Positions 34,956 to 44,959 of a DNA stretch of 64,000 nt are shown here, piece by piece; the stretch's first letter is position 1; the number at the start of each line of letters is the position of its first letter. The notes beneath the pieces are model-generated. The model worked only from the letters and a program-made list of their open reading frames with translations. It was not told the DNA's origin and did no database searches. A program made the position numbers and the translations under genes. The stretch is taken from NCBI GenBank assembly GCA_010672585.1, contig JAAHGF010000008.1:692998-756997 (forward strand). The letters run 5' to 3'. Source of the DNA: Okeania sp. SIO1I7. GTDB lineage: Bacteria; Cyanobacteriota; Cyanobacteriia; Cyanobacteriales; Microcoleaceae.

Positions 34956-36158
34956 ATGAACAGTAATGAAAATCGGAAAAATAAACTTTTTAATTTGTTG
35001 CTCAATGAGCTTCCCGATCAATTTACAGGGAAGTTAGAAGTCAAAGGTTCTCAGAAAAGTTGGATGATCTTCTTTTGTGTTGGTCGTTTGGTTTGGGCTG
35101 CTGGTGGCGAACATCCTAACCGCAGGTTTCATCGGATTTGGAATCAATTTTGCCCGAATATTTCTCTGGCTAATATGAAGTTACGAGAACAGAACGATCT
35201 TAATTATTATTACTATCATCTGCTCTCTATTTTATATAGAAAAAAAGTCTCAAGTGTCAGGCTACTTAAAACAGTTGTCATTGAGAATATCAAAGAAGTT
35301 TTGTTTGATATTTTACTACAGCAATCACAAGAGCTATTAGCTTATAATCTATCTCCAAAAGGATTGGAAAAATCCTTAATTTTAATGTCTGCAATTATTC
35401 CTCCTGAAGCTATAATTCCTACTCTTCATAAATCATTTTCAGCATGGCAGCAGTCTAATTTAACTGAATATTCTCCTAATTTAGTTCCTGAGATTATCAA
35501 ACAAAAATTGTTACAACAAATAGCTAAACCTAACTATTATAAAGCAATCACAAAATTAGTCGATGGTCAAAGAACTCTCCGAGAAATAGCTATTTTGATG
35601 CATAAAGATTTGCGTCAATTAACTTTATTTTTAATGCCTTATGTGCGTAATGAATTAATTATTCTTAAATCAGTTCCAGATAAAGAACGTATTGAAGGAA
35701 GTCCAGGATTACAGCCCGATATTAATCAAAAGAAAGCTCCAACTAAAGTCCGAAAATTAATTGTTTGTGTCGATGATAGTAAACAAATTTGTTATATGTT
35801 AGAGAGAATTCTTAAGAGTGCAGATTATAGATTTATCGGAGTTCAAGATTCTATTAAAGCATTACCAATAATTATTGAAAATAAGCCCGATCTAATTTTT
35901 TTAGACTTAATGATGCCAATTGCCAATGGTTATGAAATTTGCACTCAATTGCGAAGAGTACCCATTTTTGAGAATACACCTATAATTATCATCACCGGAA
36001 ATGATGGAGTAGTCGATAGGGTTCGTGCTAAAATGGTAGGAGCCACAGGATATATAACCAAGCCTCTTGAACCGAAAAAAATATTGGCAGTAGTAAAACG
36101 ATATTTACACAATTATCCTCCTAAGTCACCAGAAAAACCAGACCAAACAAGCTTATAA
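34956..36158 (+). CDS. PatA-like response regulator (DUF4388 + REC), paralogue 1
   Basis: The protein has 400 residues from ATG 34956. A DUF4388-type domain comes first (LLNELPDQFTGKLEVKGSQKSWMIFF..GRLVWA), then a helical PatA-like middle (LVDGQRTLREIAILM), then a receiver domain at about 270-390. The receiver keeps the acidic pair (CVDDSK), the phospho-Asp (DLIFLDLMMP), Thr (IIITGN) and Lys (YITKPLEP). This is the layout of PatA/PixG/PilG-type regulators, which act in heterocyst patterning or pilus-based phototaxis in cyanobacteria. No kinase or chemotaxis genes are next to it. A TTG 12 bases upstream is a less likely start. Confidence 0.8.
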   Translation: MNSNENRKNKLFNLLLNELPDQFTGKLEVKGSQKSWMIFFCVGRLVWAAGGEHPNRRFHRIWNQFCPNISLANMKLREQNDLNYYYYHLLSILYRKKVSSVRLLKTVVIENIKEVLFDILLQQSQELLAYNLSPKGLEKSLILMSAIIPPEAIIPTLHKSFSAWQQSNLTEYSPNLVPEIIKQKLLQQIAKPNYYKAITKLVDGQRTLREIAILMHKDLRQLTLFLMPYVRNELIILKSVPDKERIEGSPGLQPDINQKKAPTKVRKLIVCVDDSKQICYMLERILKSADYRFIGVQDSIKALPIIIENKPDLIFLDLMMPIANGYEICTQLRRVPIFENTPIIIITGNDGVVDRVRAKMVGATGYITKPLEPKKILAVVKRYLHNYPPKSPEKPDQTSL

Positions 36159-36461
36159 GTTATTTGCAATTGTTTAGCTAGAACAAAATTTAACCCTCAT
36201 AATAGTATTAATCTAAAACTGACTTTGAGGCTAATCTCACTTGATAATCAGCTTTTGGTAGCAACGAACGAAGGAATAGAAGTTTCAGTTTAGCCAAAAC
36301 TAATATTATTTTAATTCACCACTACATTTACAAAACTTTTAGTATTTTATTGTTATAAAGTTAAAAATATCTTAAATACCAGTATCGAAAAATTATACGT
36401 AAGTATACTATGTTTTATAAGAAAAAATATCCGTTACAAATATTACTATTTTAGACAACTT
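36159..36461. other. Spacer between the two PatA-like genes
   Basis: These 303 bp are AT-rich, with no open frame, tandem repeat or inverted-repeat element that I can see. The spacing suggests a separate promoter for the second gene. Confidence 0.35.
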
Positions 36462-37697
36462 ATGTTATCCACTGCAAATATTAATAATCCGAGTCTCACT
36501 AATCAACTGAGCGCTATTAGTAGCAAGCAATTTACAGGTAGTTTGAATGTAGTAGCTAGCTCCATAGATAAGTGGAGTCTTTACTTTTTTAGAGGTCGTA
36601 TAGTTTGGGGTGATAGTGGACAATATTCTCGAAGACAATTACGACAACATATCATACGTTACCAAATTAAAATTAATCCGATAAATTTAGACTGCTTCCA
36701 AATTAATAATAATCATAATTGCTGGATTTATCAATTATTGTGTAGCTTACTGCAAGAACAACAAATTACGAGAGAACAGTTTGACAAGATTGTTAAATCA
36801 ATAATTTTAGAAGTATTATTTGATATATTACAACAGGAAAATCAGAGACAAATAAGTTATAAAATTGAACCAAATATTGAGCAAAATATCCTGAATTGGC
36901 CAAGAGCTTTAATTGATACGAAAAGCATTCTTAAAAAAGCAGTAAAAAATTGGCGTAATTGGAGTAATTCAGGGTTAAAAAATTTATCTCCTAACTTTGG
37001 GATAGTTTTATCTCAACCAGAACAATTCCAAAAACAAATATCACCCACTCTCTATACTAAATTAGGAAAATTAATCAACAGTAAACGTAGTTTAAGAGAT
37101 ATCGCGAGTAAAATAAAATCAGACCAGTTTCGTCTAGCCAAATTTCTCTTGCCTCATATTCAAAAAGGATTAATTAAGCTAACAAAACTACCAGATATTC
37201 CCGTAATGTTTCCCCACTTACAAAAAACCAATCTACAGTTATATAAACAAACAGAACTTCACCAAGAGAAAAGAAGTCAACCTTTAATTGCCTGTATAGA
37301 TGATAGTCTAATAGTTTGCCATCAAATGAAACAAATTGTGACTGCTAATAGTTTTGATTTTGTCGGAATTAACAGCTCACTCAAAGCAATAATAACCTTG
37401 ATAGAAAGAAAACCCGATCTGATTTTTTTAGACTTAATCATGCCCATAGCAAATGGTTATGAAATTTGTGCCCAGATTCGTCGTATTTCAACATTAAAAG
37501 AAACACCAGTAATAATTTTAACAAGCAGTAATCGATTAATAGATAGAGTTCGAGCAACAATGGTAGGATGTTCAGATTATCTCGTTAAACCAATTAGAGA
37601 AAAACAAGTTCTAGAAATAGTTAATAAATATGTAACTTCTAGTTCTTACTTACCTCAAAAACCTATGTCTGACACCCTAGCTCTACAGTTTTCTTAA
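36462..37697 (+). CDS. PatA-like response regulator (DUF4388 + REC), paralogue 2
   Basis: This 411-aa protein has the same architecture as the gene before it: a DUF4388 N-terminus (LSAISSKQFTGSLNVVASSIDKWSLYFFRGRIVW), a middle with LINSKRSLRDIASKI, and a C-terminal receiver domain with CIDDSLIVC, phospho-acceptor DLIFLDLIMP, Thr in VIILTSS and Lys in YLVKPIRE. It is clearly a tandem duplicate, but diverged enough (different N-terminus, a shift in linker) to have its own role. It is expected to be phosphorylated by a histidine kinase encoded elsewhere. There is no DNA-binding domain, so output is probably by protein contact. Confidence 0.8.
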   Translation: MLSTANINNPSLTNQLSAISSKQFTGSLNVVASSIDKWSLYFFRGRIVWGDSGQYSRRQLRQHIIRYQIKINPINLDCFQINNNHNCWIYQLLCSLLQEQQITREQFDKIVKSIILEVLFDILQQENQRQISYKIEPNIEQNILNWPRALIDTKSILKKAVKNWRNWSNSGLKNLSPNFGIVLSQPEQFQKQISPTLYTKLGKLINSKRSLRDIASKIKSDQFRLAKFLLPHIQKGLIKLTKLPDIPVMFPHLQKTNLQLYKQTELHQEKRSQPLIACIDDSLIVCHQMKQIVTANSFDFVGINSSLKAIITLIERKPDLIFLDLIMPIANGYEICAQIRRISTLKETPVIILTSSNRLIDRVRATMVGCSDYLVKPIREKQVLEIVNKYVTSSSYLPQKPMSDTLALQFS

Positions 37698-38195
37698 TAA
37701 CAAAACAATATGAGAAGTCAGTCCTCAGGAGTCAGAAGTCGTATGGGAATGACTTTAATACCATTTTTTAGAGCGTAATTTATCTTTTTTCTCAAATAGA
37801 CATCTCCTGTAAAATATTTTTATGGCTCTTACTATTCGTAACATTCTTTTTTCAAATTGGTATAAGACAACTTCAACAATTAATAATTAGGGTTTGCGCT
37901 TCACTAGTCTTATGGGTAAGGGTAGGAGACAGGAGACAGGAGACAACCCACCCCTCGCCCCTCCCCCTCCCAACCCACCCCTCGCCCCTCCCCCTCCCAG
38001 GAGGGGAGGGGGAGACAGGATAAATGGGAATTATAGAGGAGGTAGGAGGAAGAATAATCAAGGGATTATTCTGCACAACTCTTACTTAAAATGCGCTCTT
38101 TTTTGAACCATTACGACCATTAAGCTTGGACTTTTTTTAACTAAAAAATGCGCTCAACCTTTATATGTCAATGCTTTTAGATTTAATCAGCAAAC
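37698..38195. repeat. Mixed repeats downstream of the PatA-like pair
   Basis: Bases 37765-37863 are an inverted relative of the ATACCAATTT element (ends ...TTCAAATTGGTATAA). Bases 37921-38017 hold AGGAGAC heptads and a CCCACCCCTCGCCCCTCCCC tandem, the C-rich block seen elsewhere as GGGAGGGGGAGGGGCGAGG. No gene is convincing; short frames here are repeat translations. Confidence 0.55.
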
Positions 38196-38318
38196 CCTAA
38201 TTAATAATTAATAATAATTAATTATTAATTATTAATTATTAATTATTAATTAACAATTACCTCTGCTTGAAAAGAAGAGGATTGATGCGGTAGGGAAAAT
38301 TTTTTCTCTCCTTTATCG
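38196..38318 (-). mobile_element. TTAC-targeted element, copy 4 (subfamily B)
   Basis: On the minus strand it starts CGATAAAGGAGAG right after CTTAC (38319-38323 complement), passes CGCATCAATCCTC and CAGAGGTAATT, and ends in ATTAATT-type heptads. The interior matches the copy at 59937-60050 (GAGTCAATCCTATCC, GAGAGGTAATT). The exact right end is uncertain. TTCTTCC heptads follow at 38326-38370, just before the 2H phosphoesterase gene. Confidence 0.6.
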
Positions 38319-38409
38319 GTAAGATTCTTCCTTCTTCCTTCTTCCTTCTTCCTTCTTCCTTCTTCCTTCTGCTGTATACTCAAAAATCATCAATTTAATC
38401 TATAATCTG

Positions 38410-38946
38410 ATGCTACGAGAATTTATCGTATATGCTTGCCCAGTAGGTGAACTAAATAATCAACTAGAAGAATATTTCACCACTACTCGTGCAGAATGTA
38501 GTGAAAATGCTGCACATAAATATATGCCCCACTGTACCTTAACAGGTTTTTTTCACGACCAATTAACCGCAGTTCCAATATATATTCAAGCTTTAGATAC
38601 TGCCTTAAAAAATGCTCGTCATAACAGCCCATCCCCACCTATAGTTGTTGTAAATATGGAATTAAAAACAGACTTTCATTATCTCCAATTAAAATCAATT
38701 TGGCTAGAAAAATTAATTGCTAACTTTGCTAATCTTGCTAATTCAACAACTCGTACCGATGAATTACGCCTCAAAAATAATTTACATCTCAGTTTAGCCT
38801 ACAAATTTCCATCAGAACAACAACAAACACTAGCAAAAATAGCAAAAAAAATTATCAATTCCCAAGCAGAGGTATTATGGGAATTACGATTTTATGAACG
38901 TTACCCCAATAACTCTTGGACTTGTCATCAATCTTGGAAACTCTAG
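38410..38946 (+). CDS. 2H phosphoesterase-like protein
   Basis: This 178-aa protein carries the two HxT/S signatures of the 2H phosphoesterase superfamily: His41-Cys-Thr43 in KYMPHCTLTGFF and His126-Leu-Ser128 in NNLHLSLAYKF. Superfamily members hydrolyse cyclic phosphates or 2'-5' bonds in RNA or nucleotides. The spacing (85 residues between the motifs) and length fit a stand-alone enzyme of the cyclic phosphodiesterase kind. The real substrate is unknown. It is flanked by repeats on both sides and transcribed alone. The ATG at 38410 follows AT-rich DNA without a strong ribosome site. Confidence 0.75.
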   Translation: MLREFIVYACPVGELNNQLEEYFTTTRAECSENAAHKYMPHCTLTGFFHDQLTAVPIYIQALDTALKNARHNSPSPPIVVVNMELKTDFHYLQLKSIWLEKLIANFANLANSTTRTDELRLKNNLHLSLAYKFPSEQQQTLAKIAKKIINSQAEVLWELRFYERYPNNSWTCHQSWKL

Positions 38947-38954
38947 TCAAAAAA

Positions 38955-39135
38955 GCAAGGAGTAGGGGAGTAGGGAGCAGGGGAGAAGGGAGAAAGAATC
39001 ATAGTAGATAGGAAAAACTACTTAAGTTGTCAAAATAAATGCACTTTTCTATACATTTTTTCTCCCGAAAAAGTCGATTCAATACTTATGTATAATTCGT
39101 CTATTTTGTCAAGCTTTATGTTAAGAAAGATGTGG
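38955..39135. repeat. Reverse-complement copy of the 231-bp element
   Basis: Its reverse complement (TTTCTTAACATAAAGCTTG, AACTTAAGTAGTTTTTCC, TATCTACTATGATTCTTT, CTCCCTACTCCCCTACTCC) matches 9070-9250 along nearly its whole length. Its ends in this copy are not clear. It lies between the 2H phosphoesterase and EamA genes. Confidence 0.7.
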
Positions 39136-39163
39136 GTAGATCATAACCATTTTAGGGAAAGGT

Positions 39164-39202
39164 AATTATCCATTATCCATTATCCATTATCCATTAATGA
39201 AA
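39164..39202 (+). mobile_element. Right end of a TTAC-type element overlapping a start codon
   Basis: GGTAATT followed by ATTATCC heptads and the terminal CCATTAATGAA is identical to the right ends at 31401-31425 and 26441-26482. The ATG of the EamA gene (39197-39199) lies inside this terminus. No left end is visible nearby. Confidence 0.7.
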
Positions 39203-40234
39203 AATATCTCCAACCTTTGGCAAAAAATTCCCGGACAAATTTACTTATTATTAGCAATCATTATTTTCGGTGCTTCTAACGCAATTACAAAACAATTAAC
39301 AGAAATTGGTGCCGAAAAATTCCCTGGAGAAAACCCCATTTCATTTTGTAATGTTTTATTTGTAGGAAATATCTGCGCCCTATTAATTTTAATTATTATC
39401 TATAGAAAACAGCTAAATCTACGCTACTTTCAACAATTTTCAAGTCAAGATTGGGCAAGTATGTTAGCCGTTGCATTCCTAGCTGGTGCTCTATCTCCTG
39501 CTGCCTCATTTGAAGCACTTTCTCGCACAATGGTTAACAATGTAATATTAATCGGACGTATTGAACCTCCCTTAACTTTAGCCCTAGCTATTTTTTTGCT
39601 AGGAGAAAAAGTTAATCGGTGGAAAATTACTGGAGCAATTATTTCATTTGCCGGAGTTATTTTAATTATAGTTTTGCAAAGTCTTGGGCAAAACTCAGTT
39701 GATTCTACAAATATGATATCTATCAATTCAGGAGAAATTTTAGCAGCAATTGGAGCAGTCGCTGCGGCAATTTCTAATACTATTAGCAAAGCGCGTCTTC
39801 ATCGAATTCCCGTAGGATTTTTTAATATTATTCGTAATGGTTTTGGAGGTTTTATCTTCTTTCTTGCCGCCATATATTTTTATGGAAGTGGTCATTTCAT
39901 GGAACTATTATCGCCTTTTTTATGGCAATGGATGTTAGTTTATAGTGCTGTTATTGTAGTAATAGGTCAGATCCTGTGGTTAAAAGGATTAAGTAAAACC
40001 AGCAGTTCTGATGCTTCTATTGCCAGTGCATTTAATCCCATTGCTGGAGTCATAGCAGCCTATTTAATTTTAGGAGAAAAACCCATTGCTGCTCACTATA
40101 TCGGGGGAGCTATTATTTTAGTTGGAATGATATTGAGCCAAGTCGGGAATAGAAACGAAACTGCTATTAATCAACTTGCTCAAAAGGTTCATCCTCAGCA
40201 AAGAGAAACAGGCTTAGGATTTAAAGGTTTTTAA
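39197..40234 (+). CDS. EamA/DMT-family membrane transporter
   Basis: This 345-aa protein has ten hydrophobic segments in two EamA halves. The first half runs from QIYLLLAIIIFGASNAITKQL to ITGAIISFAGVILIIVL. The second runs from GEILAAIGAVAAAISNTISKA to YIGGAIILVGMILSQVG, with the EamA-type LILGEKP motif near the end. DMT transporters of this type export amino acids or other small metabolites; the substrate cannot be told. The start codon is contained in the conserved right terminus of a repeat element (TTAATGAA), so element insertion may have replaced the original 5' end or leader. The next downstream ATGs lie well inside the first helix, so the upstream one is the best choice. Confidence 0.8.
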   Translation: MKNISNLWQKIPGQIYLLLAIIIFGASNAITKQLTEIGAEKFPGENPISFCNVLFVGNICALLILIIIYRKQLNLRYFQQFSSQDWASMLAVAFLAGALSPAASFEALSRTMVNNVILIGRIEPPLTLALAIFLLGEKVNRWKITGAIISFAGVILIIVLQSLGQNSVDSTNMISINSGEILAAIGAVAAAISNTISKARLHRIPVGFFNIIRNGFGGFIFFLAAIYFYGSGHFMELLSPFLWQWMLVYSAVIVVIGQILWLKGLSKTSSSDASIASAFNPIAGVIAAYLILGEKPIAAHYIGGAIILVGMILSQVGNRNETAINQLAQKVHPQQRETGLGFKGF

Positions 40235-40334
40235 CTACTATAGCAATCAGAAATAATTCATACAGCGGTTTTCATCTCGGACGTTGCTGATGCGTGGGAA
40301 TAATTTGTATTTTTTGACAGTTGCTAAACTATTG

Positions 40335-40485
40335 ATATCATGTCCGGTAACATCGGTATTGTATAGAGAAGGTAAGGAAGACCGAAGTTGGAAGAAGGAA
40401 GAAGCTTTAAGAGAAGGAAAAACCTTATATGGCACTAGATATTTCCCCAACTTTATACACGCTCCGATACCAACAGACATGATAT
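40335..40485. mobile_element. ATATCATGTCCG inverted-repeat element, unit 1 (151 bp)
   Basis: Ends ATATCATGTCCGGTAACATCGG and its inverted counterpart (CCGATACCAACAGACATGATAT) enclose a purine-rich interior. A second unit of the same length starts 25 bp downstream. No target duplication is visible. Single copies of the end occur at 8793 and 44907. Confidence 0.8.
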
Positions 40486-40510
40486 GAATGACAAATATTT
40501 GAGATTCTTC

Positions 40511-40661
40511 ATATCATGTCCGGTAACATCGGTATTGTATAGCAAAGGTAGGCAACAGCTCCGGAAAGCAACAGGTAGGAAGGCTTAAGAGCAAGAAAAA
40601 AACTTAAATTTCCAGATATTCACCCTTGGATTTACACAAACGATACCAACGGACATGATAT
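40511..40661. mobile_element. ATATCATGTCCG inverted-repeat element, unit 2 (151 bp)
   Basis: It has exactly the same length and ends as unit 1 (ATATCATGTCCGGTAACATC ... GATACCAACGGACATGATAT), but its interior has diverged, so conservation is strongest in the ends. It is non-coding. Confidence 0.8.
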
Positions 40662-40815
40662 CAGAGGGGACAAACAAGGCAAAAGAAAAAAAAGAGAAAA
40701 CTTGGTGGCAGGAAGAAGAAAAAGAGCGTGAATAGCCAGCGTGTTGAGCCATCAGAGTCTTCTGTTTATTATTAAGTTTCAGCTTTGTTAATCATGGATT
40801 TCATCTATGAATGAG

Positions 40816-40930
40816 TCTCCAGATTTAAATGATATAGAACATGACTTTGGTGCATTAAAGAACATAAAGAATGTACGAAGGAAAAGATAAATCCATTGAT
40901 GATATCATTCGAGATTATTGTAAATCTTAG
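40816..40930 (+). pseudogene. IS630-family transposase C-terminal fragment
   Basis: The frame SPDLNDIEHDFGALKNIKNVRRK matches the DDE-motif end of IS630 transposases (SPDLNPIEHxFGxLK). A frameshift then leads to DKSIDDIIRDYCKS and a stop at 40930. Only the last 40 or so codons remain. The DNA upstream to 40680 may be part of the same decayed element but shows no further motif. Confidence 0.65.
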
Positions 40931-41077
40931 TGTCCCAGTCTTATTCAGAATGACTATAATTTTTTGATAGTGGTGCATTCTTGTGGCAGATGCAAAACTC
41001 AATTACTAATAGTTTAGCTAGTAATTCTATTAATCATTATTACCAACGATACACCACTACCACTTAATTACTAGAAG

Positions 41078-41596
41078 TTAGCCAATGGGAACTAAATCGA
41101 CTTCATCTGCACCATCAGTTTCACCTTGACCAGATGTAATTTGTTCTCCATTAACTTCAACAGCTAAATTTGTACCGTCTAAGTTAACATTATAGTCAGT
41201 AGCATCAGCAGTATATCCTACACTAGCAACCATTTGCCTACCTGCATCAGTGTATTGGAAACCCATCAATTGATTTTTTTCTTTCTCATTATCGTAAGAC
41301 CATATTACCATATATTGTTGGTCTTGATATTCAAATACTTTAGGTGGACGAGTAGGAACATAACGACCAGGAGCGCCAAAACTAGCGTCGAGGAAAGGTT
41401 GTACTGACTCAGGTTCCACAGTGGCAAAAGCAATATCATCAGCTTCTAGCTCTACTTCTGCGTCTTCAGTTATTTCTGGATCGGGTTCTTCTTGATCGCG
41501 GTTCTGGAAATAATCTACAGCTTTTTTTACACCATACCCAGTAGCTGCTACACCAGCAACACCAGCGACTATTTTAGCAATATTACCAAAGTTCAT
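41078..41596 (-). CDS. Small hypothetical protein with N-terminal glycine-rich membrane segment
   Basis: This is a 172-aa protein that I cannot assign. The N-terminus IAKIVAGVAGVAATGYGVKKAV is a single membrane or amphipathic helix. A very acidic stretch (DQEEPDPEITEDAEVELEADD, about 33-54) follows, then a beta-rich domain (FEYQDQQYMVIWSYDNEKE, MGFQYTDAGRQMVASVGYT). The reading frame is well supported: TAGGAG ribosome site 6 bases before the ATG and normal codon usage. Neighbours (IS630 remnant, petH on the same strand 0.8 kb upstream) say little. It could be a thylakoid-associated or envelope protein; no function is claimed. Confidence 0.65.
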   Translation of the reverse strand: MNFGNIAKIVAGVAGVAATGYGVKKAVDYFQNRDQEEPDPEITEDAEVELEADDIAFATVEPESVQPFLDASFGAPGRYVPTRPPKVFEYQDQQYMVIWSYDNEKEKNQLMGFQYTDAGRQMVASVGYTADATDYNVNLDGTNLAVEVNGEQITSGQGETDGADEVDLVPIG

Positions 41597-41759
41597 TTTG
41601 TTCTCCTAAATTATGATTTTGGATTAATTAAATTTGACATTATGTGCTACCAACCTATATATGGAAAAATATCCAGGAAATGTTCATCCTTATATCCCAA
41701 TCTGCTAGTAACCCAACCAACTTGATACTAGCAGAATTTGTTTCTCACGAACAATTACT

Positions 41760-42323
41760 AAGTTATACAGTATATGTTTATAGCATTACGCAAATAGGTT
41801 AGAGCAATTATAAACACTCAAACTCAGTCAGGGATTACTTCTGACTTCTGACTTCTGACTTCTGACTTGCGCGTAGCGCCATATCATTCTATCCACACTT
41901 GACAGCGGTTTTCCTACACGGTAGACCACAGTAGGGACATTCCATGGAACGTCCCTACAAGGTTTGATGTGTGAGGATGTGGTTCATCAAGAGTGAAAAG
42001 TGCTGTAATATTAAATCTCCCCATCTCCCCCTCCTGGGAACGGCGGGGGTGGGTCCATCCCCCCATCCCCCTATCATATTGAATAGTTATTGTATAGTTG
42101 GCAGTAGAGGAGTGGGGGAGTGGGGGAGATTAAAGGTTTGAAGTAATTTAAGAAATTATCAACATAACTATATAACCGGATTCTATATCACTAGATCAGG
42201 ACTTACGCACGGACCCTAAATAGATTGAGGACGCCATTGGGAGCTTGGCGGAACGCCAATGCAATTCGCCCCTACAGATGGCGTTTTCAAGGGAGTTGCA
42301 TTGGTAAGTCCTGTATATAAACC
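41760..42323. repeat. Three different small elements downstream of petH
   Basis: Bases 41838-41870 are CTTCTGA heptads. Bases 41903-42011 are a TTACAGCG-type element (GACAGCGGTTTTCC...AAAAGTGCTGTAA) with a GTAGGGACATTCCATGGAAC hairpin. Bases 42075-42191 are an ATATAGAATCCGGTT-type element with the GTGGGGGA array. Bases 42203-42315 are an AGGACTTACGCA-type element with a GGAACGCCAATGC interior. No gene is present. Confidence 0.6.
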
Positions 42324-42357
42324 AAAAAGGGAGAGGCTAATTCTATAGCTCCCCCTC
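42324..42357 (-). terminator. Likely rho-independent terminator of petH
   Basis: On the minus strand GAGGGGGAGCTATAGAATTAGC-CTCTCCC (written in two parts) folds into a GC-rich stem and is followed by TTTTTTGG. It lies about 75 bp after the petH stop codon. Confidence 0.6.
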
Positions 42358-42432
42358 AGCGATCGAAAATGAATTGATGATTAACTTACTATTATAGCAT
42401 AACTGCTGAATTTTGATGAATGCACACCAATA

Positions 42433-44720
<2,288 letters not shown>

Positions 44721-44887
44721 AGGGCCATTGAGTTGTTTAGGCGATCGCCTAAATCATTGGTGGCCAATAACCTCTAGCCAGAGATTGTTTTGAACTTTCT
44801 AGGGAATTGAGTTGTTTAGGCGATCGCCTAAATCATTGGCGACCAATAATCTCTAGCCAGAGATTGTTTCAAACTTTCTAGGGAATT
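44721..44887. repeat. Two tandem 79-bp units, each with three palindromes
   Basis: Units start at 44721 and 44801 and run AGGG..ATTGAGTTGTTTAGG. Each holds AGGCGATCGCCT (HIP1 palindrome), ATTGG-TGG-CCAAT (or ATTGGCGACCAAT) and AATCTCT-AGCC-AGAGATT. A third AGGGAATT begins at 44880. Differences between units keep the palindromes largely paired (for example AACCTCT against AATCTCT). It lies 75 bp downstream of the first kinase gene stop. Confidence 0.85.
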
Positions 44888-44959
44888 CATACATGGTAAT
44901 TGATATTATATCATGTCCGGATAATTAGTGATAAAAAATCTTCTTCCTTCTTCCTTCTG

